DNA of 64,000 nt from Metabacillus arenae (GCF_014773385.1 NZ_JACXAI010000006.1:156557-220556); one strand, 5' to 3'; numbered from the stretch's first letter, positions 8,772 through 17,947 are shown. The notes: generated by a model from the letters alone, not told the origin. Numbers and translations are program-made.

Positions 8772-8988
8772 ATAAAGTGAAACTTTTAGGCAGTGGAGGA
8801 TGCCCCACTGTTGGTTAGCTGAGGCCCACAGAATGCGAGTCACACAGACGTTGCCACAGACGTGGCACTTATAGTCTGTGTTCCACTTTTCCGGACCTTG
8901 CAGGGCAGTTATCCCTACCAATAACCTTTTCGTGTTCAGAATCTTGAAGGTGGGTTACTGCCCGTCAAGAGTGGGATAAAGTGAAACT
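8772..8988 (+). repeat. ~215-bp structured intergenic element, copy 1 (plus orientation)
   Basis: This element shares long blocks with the reverse complement of 17717-17930: GTGAAACTT, GGTTAGCT, GAGGCCCACAGAATG, TCACACAGACGTTGCCAC, AGTCTGTGTTCC and CGGACCTT. Four helices can be drawn: CAGTGG/CCACTG; ACACAGAC/GTCTGTGT enclosing TGCCAC/GTGGCA; GGGCAGT/ACTGCCC; and CCTACC/GGTGG inside it. It is bounded by a 14-bp direct repeat ATAAAGTGAAACTT (8772-8785 and 8975-8988). No protein is encoded. Function is unknown; it fills most of the acpP-rnc gap. Confidence 0.8.
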
Positions 8989-9082
8989 TCCAAACTTTCA
9001 TTAGGATTATATTTACACATGACTGGAACAAATCTGATGATAGAAGCCTATTTGAAAGTTTGTTGGATAATCGGAGGTTATG

Positions 9083-9832
9083 ATGCCAAGACGTATCAAT
9101 TATAAGGAAAAAAGACTATTTCACAAAAAAGCTGAAGAATTCAAGAAATTTCAGGAGCAAGTAAGCGTGCATTTTGATAATGAGAAACTTCTTTATCAAG
9201 CCTTTACACATTCCTCCTATGTGAATGAACATCGTAAAAAACCATATGAAGATAATGAAAGACTGGAATTTTTAGGTGATGCTGTTCTGGAGCTGACTAT
9301 TTCGAAATTTCTCTTTCAAAAGTATCCAACAATGAGCGAAGGGGACTTGACAAAACTTCGGGCTGCAATTGTATGTGAACCTTCACTTGTTATGTTCGCA
9401 AATACGCTAGCTTTCGGAAAGCTTGTATTGCTTGGAAAAGGGGAGGAAATGACAGGCGGACGGGAAAGGCCTGCTCTTTTAGCTGACGTATTTGAAGCTT
9501 TTATTGGAGCCCTTTATTTAGATCAAGGATTACCAATTGTAGAAGAATTTCTCGAAAAGTATGTTATTCCTAAAATCAACTCAGGTGCTTTCTCTCATGT
9601 AATGGACTTTAAAAGTCAGCTTCAGGAATTAGTTCAGCGTGATGTTAAAGGAACTCTTGAATATAAGATTGTCGAAGAGAAAGGGCCAGCTCACAACAGA
9701 GAGTTTATAGCGAATGTCTCGTTAAATCATGATGTTCTCGGAGTTGGAACAGGCCGCTCCAAAAAAGAGGCAGAACAACATGCGGCTCAAGAAGCGCTGG
9801 CAAAATTGCAAAAGCAAAACGTAAAATCATAA
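9083..9832 (+). CDS. rnc: Ribonuclease III
   Basis: RNase III cuts double-stranded RNA, including rRNA precursors and the SRP RNA precursor. The 249-residue protein (from ATG 9083; ATG 9080 is the alternative) has the nuclease signature [14 protein letters not shown] (58-71, metal ligand Asp66), a second acidic cluster in [15 protein letters not shown], and a C-terminal double-stranded RNA-binding domain (about 175-245, [18 protein letters not shown]). The Shine-Dalgarno site GGAGG is at 9073-9077. It precedes smc and ftsY as in B. subtilis (rncS-smc-ftsY). Confidence 0.97.
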   Translation: MPRRINYKEKRLFHKKAEEFKKFQEQVSVHFDNEKLLYQAFTHSSYVNEHRKKPYEDNERLEFLGDAVLELTISKFLFQKYPTMSEGDLTKLRAAIVCEPSLVMFANTLAFGKLVLLGKGEEMTGGRERPALLADVFEAFIGALYLDQGLPIVEEFLEKYVIPKINSGAFSHVMDFKSQLQELVQRDVKGTLEYKIVEEKGPAHNREFIANVSLNHDVLGVGTGRSKKEAEQHAAQEALAKLQKQNVKS

Positions 9833-9835
9833 TCG

Positions 9836-9919
9836 ACGGCTGACTCTAGACTTTACTGAACCTCTGGCTATCCATGTTAGAGTGAATCAATTGTTCCCTG
9901 AGTCGGCCTTATTTTTTGT
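9836..9919 (+). terminator. GGCTGACTC palindrome, likely terminator of rnc (family copy 1)
   Basis: GGCTGACTC (9838-9846) pairs with GAGTCGGCC (9900-9908, one G-U), followed by TTATTTTTT. The 53-base interior also holds TAGAGT (9878-9883), which could pair with ACTCTA (9843-9848) and so compete with the long stem. Related palindromes are at 45006-45086 and 50074-50184. Confidence 0.65.
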
Positions 9920-9924
9920 TCAAA

Positions 9925-9953
9925 TGAAAAGGATTTAGTTTTTATGGTAAAAT
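9925..9953 (+). promoter_or_regulatory. Candidate extended -10 promoter of smc
   Basis: TAAAAT at 9948-9953 is preceded by TG at 9945-9946, an extended -10. The -35 is weak (TGAAAA, 9925-9930, 17-bp spacing). smc starts 35 bp downstream. Confidence 0.5.
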
Positions 9954-9987
9954 AGTTTAGACTTTTTAGAAAGCAAGGGGGATCATG

Positions 9988-12900
9988 ATGTTCCTCAAAA
10001 GATTGGATATCATTGGTTTTAAATCATTTGCAGAACGTGTAAGTGTTGATTTTGATAATGGTGTAACAGCTGTAGTTGGTCCAAATGGAAGTGGAAAAAG
10101 CAATATTACTGATGCGATTCGCTGGGTGCTTGGAGAACAATCGGCCAGGTCATTGCGCGGCGCAAAAATGGAAGATATTATTTTTGCAGGAAGTGATACA
10201 CGTAAAGGCCTTAACATTGCCGAGGTCACGCTAACTTTAGATAATGATGATCACTTTTTACCAATTGATTATCATGAGGTAAGTGTCACTAGACGTGTAT
10301 ACCGATCAGGTGAAAGTGAATTTTTTATTAATAAACAATCTTGCAGACTAAAAGATATAATAGATTTGTTTTTAGACTCTGGGCTGGGGAAAGAAGCGTT
10401 TTCAATTATCAGCCAAGGAAAGGTAGAAGAAATTCTCAGCAGCAAGGCCGAAGAAAGACGAACAATCTTTGAAGAAGCTGCTGGGGTTTTAAAGTATAAA
10501 ACCCGTAAGAAAAAAGCGGAGTATAAGCTAGGAGAAACACAAGAAAACTTAAATCGTGTCCAAGATATCCTTCATGAATTAGAAGGACAAGTTGAACCAT
10601 TAAAAATCCAGGCCTCGATTGCAATAGACTATTTAGAGAAAAAAGAAGAGCTCGAACAAATTGAAGTTGCTCTCACTGTATATGAAATTGAAGAGCTTCA
10701 TCAAAAATGGGAAAACCTCTCAAATACTGTTAAGACAGGAAAGGAACAGGAGCTCGATCTCTCATCCACATTGCAAAAAAAGGAAGCCTTTGTTGAACAG
10801 ACGAGGGACAAGTTGTCAGCGCTTGATGAGTCCATTGATGAACTTCAACAAGTTTTATTATTGGCTAGTGAAGAGCTGGAGAAGCTTGAAGGCCGGAAAG
10901 AAGTACTAAAAGAACGAAAAAAAAATGCCCATCAAAATAGAGAACAACTAGAAAATCTGATTGAAGAACTTACAGTGAGAGAAAATTTCCTTGTAACAGA
11001 AAAGAGGAAAGAAGAAGAAACACTCTCACATTTGCAAATGGAAGTTGAAGAGATTAAACGAAGCTTAAAAGAAAAGCTTAGCCAGTTGAGTTCATATCGT
11101 GAAGATTTAGGAAGTAAAATTGAAGATTTGAAAAGTGAATACTTTGAAAAATTGAATGAACAAGCTACAGCAAGAAATGAGATTAATTACATACGCGATC
11201 AATTGCAGCAGCAAAAACACAAGCTTGACAGACTAGGCGAAAACAATCAGAAATATCTTTCTGAACGGAAGAACATTGATGAACGCAAAGTAAGGATTCA
11301 AGCAAAGCATACTTTGCTTTCGAGTCAACTAGATGATCAAATAAAATCATTTAGAGAGTTTCAAACAAAGTTAGATCGAGAACGAAATCAATACCAGAAA
11401 AAAGAATCTTCTCTTTATCAAGCTTATCAATTTTTACAGCAAACAAGAGCTCGAAAAGAAATGCTTGAAGCAATGCAAGAGGATTATGCTGGCTTCTTTC
11501 AAGGTGTAAAAGAAGTGTTAAAGGCTAAAGATCGTCTTAAAGGAATTTACGGGGCAATTGCGGAGCTGATCACAACTGAGAAAACATATGAAACAGCAAT
11601 TGAGGTTGCGCTTGGAGGGGCAGCACAGCATGTCGTGGTTAAAGATGAAGCTTCGGCAAGGTCGGCTATTGCGTTTTTAAAACAAAACTCATATGGAAGA
11701 GCTACCTTTCTTCCTTTATCGGTAGTAAACGGAAGATATATTTCAGACCATGAGAAAAACGTCATGAAAAGCCATCCTTCCTTTATAGGGATTGCAGCAG
11801 AGCTTACCAGCTATAATAAGCAATATGATCAAATCATCTTTAATCTCTTAGGAGCGGTTATTATTACGAAGGATCTTAAAGGTGCAAATGAGCTGGCAAA
11901 GCTTTTAAAATACCGTTTCCGTCTAGTAACTCTTGAAGGCGATGTAGTAAATCCCGGTGGTTCCATGACCGGCGGGGCAGTTAAGCAGAAAAATAATTCC
12001 TTATTAAGCCGTAATCGTGAAATAGACACCATTAGTGATAAGCTATCAGAAATGGAACAAAAAACAGCTGATCTTGAACATCAAGTAAAACAGTTAAAAG
12101 CGTCAATTTTGGAAAATGAAAAAACACTTGAAAAACTTCGTTCCAAAGGGGAACAATTAAGAATAGATGAACAAAATGCCCGCAGCGAACGAAGGGAAAT
12201 GGAATTAAATGAACAAAACTTAAATGAACATCTCTCATTATATGATGCAGAAATGCAAACCTATCGAGACGAGGAAAATAAAATGATCATGAGAAAGGAA
12301 GAGCTGGAGGCGAAGCTCCTCACCCTTTCAAATGATATGAAAAACTTTGAAAAAAACATTGAAGAACTATCCCAAATAAAAACTAGTCAGCAATCATCTA
12401 AAGAAGACATGCAGCAGCAAATTACGGAGCAAAAGATTGAGCTTGCTTCGAAGGAACAAGTGTTTGAAAATCAAAAAGAAGCAGTTCGCAGATTGAATAG
12501 TGAATTTAATGAGGTTAAGAACAGACTTTCTGAAACAAAAGAAGATCTTTCTTTGTTATCAAATGAAATGAATACGAACTCGTCTGGTGCAGAGCAGTTA
12601 GAAGAAGCAGCTGGGAAGAAACTGAAGGATAAGAACAAAACGATTGAATTAATTGCCTCTCGCAGAGAACAACGTCTTCAAATGCAGCAGCAATTAGAAA
12701 TAGATGAGCTGGAAGTAAAAGAATTAAAGCGGAAATATAAACAAATGAGTGATTGGTTAAAGGATGAAGAAGTAAAGCTTACTCGAATTGACGTAGAGCT
12801 TGATAACAGGCTGAATCATTTACGAGAAGAGTATCTTTTGACCTATGAAGGAGCAAAGGAAAAATACTCGCTTGACATTGAAGCAAACGATGCAAGAAAA

Positions 12901-13548
12901 CGAGTAAAACTCATAAAGCTTGCAATCGAAGAGCTTGGTACTGTTAACCTTGGAGCAATCGATGAATATGACAGGGTATTTGAGCGGTTTGAATTCTTAA
13001 CGGAACAAAAAAATGACCTTCAAGAAGCTAAAGATACACTTTATCAGGTGATTGGTGAAATGGATGATGAAATGAAAAAACGGTTCAATCATACGTTTAC
13101 ACAAATCCAGTCACATTTTGAAGCAGTTTTCCAAGCCTTGTTTGGCGGAGGAAGAGCTGATTTGAGGCTTACCAATCCTGAGGATTTATTGAATACAGGT
13201 GTGGATATTGTTGCTCAACCACCAGGCAAAAAGCTTCAAAATTTGGGTCTGCTTTCAGGAGGAGAACGTGCGCTGACAGCCATCGCACTATTATTCTCCA
13301 TTTTAAAAGTACGCCCAGTTCCATTTTGCGTATTGGATGAAGTAGAGGCTGCTCTAGACGAAGCAAACGTTCACCGCTTTGCACAATATTTAAAACGGTA
13401 CAGCAAAGAAACCCAATTCATTGTTATTACCCACCGTAAAGGGACAATGGAAGAAGCTGATGGGTTGTATGGAGTGACAATGCAAGAATCAGGGGTATCA
13501 AAATTAGTGTCCGTCCGTCTTGAAGAAACAAAGGAATTAGTTAAATAA
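9988..13548 (+). CDS. smc: Chromosome partition/condensin ATPase SMC
   Basis: SMC is the ATPase of the bacterial condensin complex with ScpA and ScpB and organises and segregates the chromosome. From ATG 9988 the protein has 1186 residues, the B. subtilis length; ATG 9985 would add one Met. Walker A is GPNGSGKS (31-38). Two long coiled-coil arms flank a hinge at about 505-665 (GIYGAIAELI ... GGSMTGGA). The C-terminal head has the ABC signature LSGGERALTA and Walker B CVLDEVEAALDEAN. AAGGGGG precedes the start. ftsY follows after 190 bases. Confidence 0.98.
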   Translation: MFLKRLDIIGFKSFAERVSVDFDNGVTAVVGPNGSGKSNITDAIRWVLGEQSARSLRGAKMEDIIFAGSDTRKGLNIAEVTLTLDNDDHFLPIDYHEVSVTRRVYRSGESEFFINKQSCRLKDIIDLFLDSGLGKEAFSIISQGKVEEILSSKAEERRTIFEEAAGVLKYKTRKKKAEYKLGETQENLNRVQDILHELEGQVEPLKIQASIAIDYLEKKEELEQIEVALTVYEIEELHQKWENLSNTVKTGKEQELDLSSTLQKKEAFVEQTRDKLSALDESIDELQQVLLLASEELEKLEGRKEVLKERKKNAHQNREQLENLIEELTVRENFLVTEKRKEEETLSHLQMEVEEIKRSLKEKLSQLSSYREDLGSKIEDLKSEYFEKLNEQATARNEINYIRDQLQQQKHKLDRLGENNQKYLSERKNIDERKVRIQAKHTLLSSQLDDQIKSFREFQTKLDRERNQYQKKESSLYQAYQFLQQTRARKEMLEAMQEDYAGFFQGVKEVLKAKDRLKGIYGAIAELITTEKTYETAIEVALGGAAQHVVVKDEASARSAIAFLKQNSYGRATFLPLSVVNGRYISDHEKNVMKSHPSFIGIAAELTSYNKQYDQIIFNLLGAVIITKDLKGANELAKLLKYRFRLVTLEGDVVNPGGSMTGGAVKQKNNSLLSRNREIDTISDKLSEMEQKTADLEHQVKQLKASILENEKTLEKLRSKGEQLRIDEQNARSERREMELNEQNLNEHLSLYDAEMQTYRDEENKMIMRKEELEAKLLTLSNDMKNFEKNIEELSQIKTSQQSSKEDMQQQITEQKIELASKEQVFENQKEAVRRLNSEFNEVKNRLSETKEDLSLLSNEMNTNSSGAEQLEEAAGKKLKDKNKTIELIASRREQRLQMQQQLEIDELEVKELKRKYKQMSDWLKDEEVKLTRIDVELDNRLNHLREEYLLTYEGAKEKYSLDIEANDARKRVKLIKLAIEELGTVNLGAIDEYDRVFERFEFLTEQKNDLQEAKDTLYQVIGEMDDEMKKRFNHTFTQIQSHFEAVFQALFGGGRADLRLTNPEDLLNTGVDIVAQPPGKKLQNLGLLSGGERALTAIALLFSILKVRPVPFCVLDEVEAALDEANVHRFAQYLKRYSKETQFIVITHRKGTMEEADGLYGVTMQESGVSKLVSVRLEETKELVK

Positions 13549-13737
13549 TACAGGGATCTATTTTAAGAGATTTTTGCTTTTAACATACTAGAGTGCTTAA
13601 ATAAAAGGCAATTGGTGTATTGTAGATAGCTTTACTGCTCACCTCAGAAAGATACCACAAATTTTGAGGTGATTCCCTTTGTTTCAAGAAGGAACAAAGA
13701 TACAAAAACGCTAATAATTAAAGAAGGGAAGACAATC

Positions 13738-14730
13738 ATGAGCTTTTTTAGAAAGTTAAAGGATAAATTCACGAAGTCTACAGATGAGGTAACAGGCAAA
13801 TTTAGAGACGGGCTTGAAAAAACAAGAAACTCTTTTTCAGAAAGAGTAAATGATCTGGTAGCCCGTTACCGGAAAGTGGATGAAGAATTTTTTGAGGAAT
13901 TAGAGGAAGTGTTAATTGGCGCAGACGTAGGATTCACGACAGTTATGGAATTAATTGATGCACTGAAAATGGAAGTAAAGCGCCGTAACATTCAGGATAC
14001 AAAGGAAGTGCATTCTGTCATTTCTGAGAAGCTGGTTGAAATTTATCAGGGGGAAGACGATGCATCGCCTAGGCTTAACCTAGAAGAAGGAAGGTTAAAT
14101 GTTATTTTAATGGTCGGAGTTAATGGAGTAGGGAAAACGACTACGATCGGAAAGCTCGCAAATCGGCTGAAAAATGAGGGGAAGTCTGTCTTGCTTGCTG
14201 CTGGAGATACGTTCCGTGCAGGAGCGATCGAGCAGCTTGAGGTTTGGGGAGAACGTGTTGGTGTTGATGTTATTAAACAGGGAGCAGGTTCTGACCCGGC
14301 AGCTGTCATGTATGATGCTGTCCAAGCTGCAAAAGCAAGAAAAGTAGATGTTTTGTTATGTGATACGGCTGGCCGTTTGCAAAACAAAGTGAATCTAATG
14401 AAAGAGCTGGAAAAAGTCAAACGAGTCATTGAAAGGGAAATTCCTGGAGCCCCGCACGAGGTACTTCTGGTTCTTGATGCGACTACCGGCCAAAATGCTA
14501 TGCTGCAAGCAAAGCAATTCTCACAGGCAACTTCAGTCACTGGTATCGTTTTAACCAAGCTTGATGGTACCGCAAAAGGCGGGATTGTTCTTGCCATTAG
14601 AAACGAGTTGAGCATACCAGTGAAACTGGTTGGTCTTGGTGAAAAGGTAGATGACCTGCAGCAATTTGACGCAGAACAATATGTATATGGCCTTTTTGCA
14701 GATGCAGTAGATGAAGAACATGTAGAATAA
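13738..14730 (+). CDS. ftsY: Signal recognition particle receptor FtsY
   Basis: FtsY is the membrane-associated GTPase receptor that docks SRP-bound ribosomes at the translocon. I chose ATG 13738 (MSFFRKLKDKFTK, 330 residues) because AGAAGGGAAG lies just upstream and the start matches B. subtilis; the frame remains open 69 bases further up. The short N-terminal region is basic and amphipathic rather than the long acidic A domain of E. coli. The NG domain has GVNGVGKTTTIGKLA, DTAGRLQNK and TKLDGTAKGG. It shares the region with ylxM-ffh, the SRP partner. Confidence 0.97.
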   Translation: MSFFRKLKDKFTKSTDEVTGKFRDGLEKTRNSFSERVNDLVARYRKVDEEFFEELEEVLIGADVGFTTVMELIDALKMEVKRRNIQDTKEVHSVISEKLVEIYQGEDDASPRLNLEEGRLNVILMVGVNGVGKTTTIGKLANRLKNEGKSVLLAAGDTFRAGAIEQLEVWGERVGVDVIKQGAGSDPAAVMYDAVQAAKARKVDVLLCDTAGRLQNKVNLMKELEKVKRVIEREIPGAPHEVLLVLDATTGQNAMLQAKQFSQATSVTGIVLTKLDGTAKGGIVLAIRNELSIPVKLVGLGEKVDDLQQFDAEQYVYGLFADAVDEEHVE

Positions 14731-14733
14731 TGG

Positions 14734-14762
14734 ATAACGCGCCTTTTAGCGCGTTATTTTTA
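14734..14762 (+). terminator. Intrinsic terminator of ftsY
   Basis: A perfect 8-bp stem (ATAACGCG at 14734-14741, CGCGTTAT at 14750-14757) followed by TTTT. Confidence 0.88.
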
Positions 14763-14985
14763 AATTATAATAATTTCTCCTATCAATTGTTCGAAAAAAC
14801 GAGTTCCTTACCTTTCTAAATTTTCTCACTCACCAGGGGAAATTTTATGCCTGGCAAGGATAGGCATAACTTTGCAATCTTTTTCGGTTCGCAAAATCTA
14901 TGATCCTATTTTTCTTTTATTTTTACTCTGCCCTAAAGATGACAGATAGTTAAAAAACAATCAAATTCTATGTTAAGATAAAAAC
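14763..14985. other. Gene-free stretch before the ylxM promoter
   Basis: This region holds only short imperfect hairpins (for example TGCCT/AGGCA near 14850-14870 and TTTGCAA/TTCGCAAA near 14872-14898). No open frame or repeat-family copy was recognised. Confidence 0.5.
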
Positions 14986-15014
14986 TTGACAGAAGTTTGG
15001 TAAAACAGTACACT
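14986..15014 (+). promoter_or_regulatory. SigA promoter of ylxM-ffh
   Basis: A perfect -35 TTGACA (14986-14991) and TACACT (15009-15014) with 17-bp spacing lie 44-72 bp before ylxM. Confidence 0.8.
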
Positions 15015-15057
15015 AAGTAATTGTAAAGGTAATTTACTTAACAAAGGGGAGCTCAGC

Positions 15058-15390
15058 ATGATGCTAGAGAAAACAACGAGAATAAATTACCTATTTGATT
15101 TTTATCAATCGTTGTTAACTTCAAAGCAGAAAAGTTATATGTCCTTATATTATTTGGATGATTACTCCCTTGGAGAAATTGCAGAAGAATATCAGGTTAG
15201 CCGTCAAGCAGTTTATGATAACATAAAACGAACTGAGGCTATGCTTGAACAATATGAAGAAAAGCTGCTGCTTTTTCAAAAGTTTCAAGAACGCAGTCAG
15301 ATTATTGCTCAATTGGAACGAACGATAACAGATGATGCATCGAAAGATAAGCTTTTCACTTTGCTTGATGCGCTTAAGAAATTAGATTAG
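15058..15390 (+). CDS. ylxM: SRP-associated helix-turn-helix protein YlxM
   Basis: YlxM is a small (110 residues) protein of the sigma-70 region-4-like UPF0122 family that lies before ffh in Firmicutes and is thought to bind the SRP. The helix-turn-helix segment [26 protein letters not shown] (about 38-63) is clear and is followed by a coiled coil. ATG 15058 and ATG 15061 are both possible; AGGGGAGCT precedes them. The gene ends 13 bases before ffh and shares its promoter at 14986-15014. Confidence 0.92.
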   Translation: MMLEKTTRINYLFDFYQSLLTSKQKSYMSLYYLDDYSLGEIAEEYQVSRQAVYDNIKRTEAMLEQYEEKLLLFQKFQERSQIIAQLERTITDDASKDKLFTLLDALKKLD

Positions 15391-15403
15391 GAGGCGGCAA
15401 TGT

Positions 15404-16747
15404 ATGGCATTTGAAGGATTAGCCGACCGACTGCAAAGCACCATCTCTAAAATTCGCGGCAAAGGAAAAGTAAATGAACAAGATGTAAAAGAGATGATGC
15501 GGGAAGTACGTCTCGCGCTCTTAGAAGCTGACGTTAACTTCAAGGTAGTCAAAGATTTTGTTAAACGTGTGAGTGAACGCGCTGTTGGACAAGAGGTTAT
15601 GCAAAGCTTAACACCAGGACAGCAAGTCATCAAAGTCGTTAAAGAAGAGCTTACTGCTTTAATGGGCGGAGAGCAAAGTAAAATTGCTGTTGCAAAAAAG
15701 CCTCCGACAGTTATTATGATGGTAGGTTTGCAGGGGGCAGGGAAAACAACGACCACTGGCAAACTGGCTAACTTACTTAGAAAAAAGCATAATCGTAAAC
15801 CGATGTTGGTTGCTGCCGACATTTACCGACCTGCTGCAATCAAACAGCTGGAAACATTAGGGAAGCAGCTTGACATGCCTGTCTTTTCACTCGGTGATCA
15901 AGTAAGCCCTGTGGAGATTGCCAAAAAAGCAATTGAAAAGGCAAAGGAAGAGCATCATGACTATGTGTTAATTGACACTGCAGGGCGTCTTCACATAGAT
16001 GAAACTCTAATGGGCGAATTGCAGCAAGTAAAGGATATTAGTCAACCTGATGAAATATTCCTTGTTGTTGATGCCATGACTGGGCAGGATGCTGTCAATG
16101 TAGCTCAAAGCTTTAATGAACAGCTTGGATTAACAGGAGTTGTCCTGACAAAGTTAGATGGCGACACGCGAGGCGGTGCAGCTTTATCCATTCGCTCAGT
16201 GACGGAAACTCCTATTAAATTTGTTGGTCTCGGAGAAAAGCTTGATGCCCTAGAAGCATTCCATCCTGAAAGAATGGCTTCACGGATTTTAGGCATGGGC
16301 GATGTGCTTTCTCTCATTGAAAAAGCCCAATCAAATGTTGATGCTGACAAAGCGAAAGAGCTTGAGCAAAAAATGAGAACGGCAAGCTTTACATTTGATG
16401 ATTTTTTAGAACAGTTAGGTCAAGTTCGAAATATGGGACCCCTTGATGAGCTATTGAATATGCTCCCTGGAGCGAACAAAATGAAGGGTCTGAAAAATGT
16501 TCAGGTTGATGAAAAGCAGATCAGTCATGTCGAAGCGATTATCCAATCAATGAACAAAGAGGAAAAAGAACATCCAGAAGTTATTAATGCAAGCCGCAGA
16601 AAGCGTATTGCAAGAGGAAGCGGCACTTCTGTACAAGAAGTAAACCGCTTATTAAAACAATTTGAAGATATGAAAAAAATGATGAAGCAAATGACAAATA
16701 TGTCAAAAGGTAAGAAAAAGGGCGGCATGAAGTTTCCTTTTATGTAA
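15404..16747 (+). CDS. ffh: Signal recognition particle protein Ffh (SRP54)
   Basis: Ffh binds signal peptides and 4.5S/scRNA and delivers ribosomes to FtsY. The 447-residue protein has an N domain, a G domain with GLQGAGKTTTTGKLA (near 107-121), DTAGRL and TKLDGD, and a methionine-rich M domain from about residue 300 ending in MKKMMKQMTNMSKGKKKGG. GGAGGCGG precedes the ATG. It is co-transcribed with ylxM. No SRP RNA gene was seen nearby. Confidence 0.98.
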   Translation: MAFEGLADRLQSTISKIRGKGKVNEQDVKEMMREVRLALLEADVNFKVVKDFVKRVSERAVGQEVMQSLTPGQQVIKVVKEELTALMGGEQSKIAVAKKPPTVIMMVGLQGAGKTTTTGKLANLLRKKHNRKPMLVAADIYRPAAIKQLETLGKQLDMPVFSLGDQVSPVEIAKKAIEKAKEEHHDYVLIDTAGRLHIDETLMGELQQVKDISQPDEIFLVVDAMTGQDAVNVAQSFNEQLGLTGVVLTKLDGDTRGGAALSIRSVTETPIKFVGLGEKLDALEAFHPERMASRILGMGDVLSLIEKAQSNVDADKAKELEQKMRTASFTFDDFLEQLGQVRNMGPLDELLNMLPGANKMKGLKNVQVDEKQISHVEAIIQSMNKEEKEHPEVINASRRKRIARGSGTSVQEVNRLLKQFEDMKKMMKQMTNMSKGKKKGGMKFPFM

Positions 16748-16794
16748 ATCTTATGAATTTCTTGATTCATTTAATGTGTGACAAGAAAAAACAC

Positions 16795-16823
16795 TTTACA
16801 AACAAGTTTAACACTGTTAATAT
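16795..16823 (+). promoter_or_regulatory. Candidate promoter of rpsP-khpA
   Basis: TTTACA (16795-16800) and TAATAT (16818-16823) are 17 bp apart, 38-66 bp before rpsP. The strong Shine-Dalgarno site CGGAGGTG follows at about 16845-16852. Confidence 0.6.
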
Positions 16824-16836
16824 ACTATCTTGTTGA

Positions 16837-17132
<296 letters not shown>

Positions 17133-17133
<1 letters not shown>

Positions 17134-17378
17134 TGCTTGAGCTTCAAATGGAAGAATTAATTGTAACGATCGTTAAAGCTCTTGTTGACTATCCTGAAGA
17201 AGTTGTTATTGAAAAGAATGAACAAAGGAATCAAGTGCTTTACAGCATAAATGTTCACCAAGATGACATCGGAAAAGTAATTGGGAAACAGGGCCGAATT
17301 GCTAGGGCAATTCGAACAGTTGTGTATGCAGCTGGAACACACACATCAAAGCGTATTCAACTAGAAATTAACGATTAA
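17133..17378 (+). CDS. khpA: KH-domain RNA-binding protein KhpA
   Basis: KhpA (YlqC) is a small KH-domain RNA-binding protein that works with KhpB (Jag/EloR) in many Firmicutes, where it affects cell elongation and sRNA binding. The 81-residue protein contains the KH core IGKVIGKQGRIARAIRTVV (about 47-65). ATG 17133 overlaps the rpsP stop (TAATG), which suggests coupled translation; an internal ATG at 17148 would give 76 residues. A strong terminator follows. Confidence 0.9.
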
Positions 17379-17391
17379 GCAGAAAAGGGCG

Positions 17392-17415
17392 AGGGGAAAT
17401 CCTCCCCTTTTTTTA
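17392..17415 (+). terminator. Intrinsic terminator of rpsP-khpA
   Basis: AGGGGA (17392-17397) pairs with TCCCCT (17403-17408), followed by TTTTTTT. Confidence 0.82.
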
Positions 17416-17467
17416 TAGGGTAAGAAAGTTTATATCGGTTAAAGAATTAATGTGTTAAAGTGAATTA

Positions 17468-17598
17468 TCGTTGTCTAGCTCCAGTGCCTAGCCAGTCTGA
17501 GATCACAAGCCAAACTTCAATGAAAGGGAAAAAGCGTCTTTCTGTGAAGCTCGCCCTAGGCTGAGCAAGGCGCATCCTCTTCTCATTGTTGTCCAGCA
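17468..17598 (+). repeat. Dispersed intergenic element (TAGCTCCAGTGCCTAG family)
   Basis: It begins GTTGTCTAGCTCCAGTGCCTAG and continues with AAAGCGTCTTTCTGTGAAGCTCGCCCTAG and GCAAGGCGCATCC. It is similar in outline to 20176-20306 and 50914-51050. No gene is seen. It occupies the first part of the 569-base khpA-ylqD gap; 17600-17716 holds nothing I recognise. Confidence 0.65.
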
Positions 17599-17716
17599 CC
17601 AACAGTCAGTTTTGTAGAAGGCATAAATTATTAAATGGTAAATTGACTCTCTAAAAATGCACTTTTCAGGTGCCGCAATACTTTTTTTGTTTTATTTCAC
17701 TTGAAATTAATCTGTA

Positions 17717-17930
17717 TTATCCACATTTAACGAGCAGTAAAACCCCTACCACAATCTTCAGTGGAATAAGGAGGTTTGGTGGGGGATAAATGCCCGTAAA
17801 GGTCCGGGAAAAGGAACACAGACTAACAAGCGCCACATCCGTGGCAACGTCTGTGTGACCCACATTCTGTGGGCCTCAAGCTAACCATCAGCGGGGTGAA
17901 AAACCCCCACTTATGGAAGTTTCACTTTAT
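17717..17930 (-). repeat. ~215-bp structured intergenic element, copy 2 (minus orientation)
   Basis: Read on the minus strand this matches 8772-8988 along its whole length. The same helices form, with changes that keep pairing: AGTGGGG/CCCCGCT; ACACAGAC/GTCTGTGT enclosing GCCAC/GTGGC; ACGGGCA/TGCTCGT; and CCCCACCA/TGGTAGGGG. Its GTGAAACTT end is at 17917-17925, only about 20 bases before ylqD, whose Shine-Dalgarno site GAGGGGG follows at once. The element points away from ylqD. Confidence 0.8.
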
Positions 17931-17947
17931 GAGGGGGCAACTACCTT

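Noticed and set aside
14046..14615. A 189-codon minus-strand frame inside ftsY
   Set aside because: It is the antisense of a strongly conserved GTPase gene; the composition (Ser/Pro-rich) is that of a shadow frame. The same holds for similar frames opposite sdaAA, ffh, infB and fabD.
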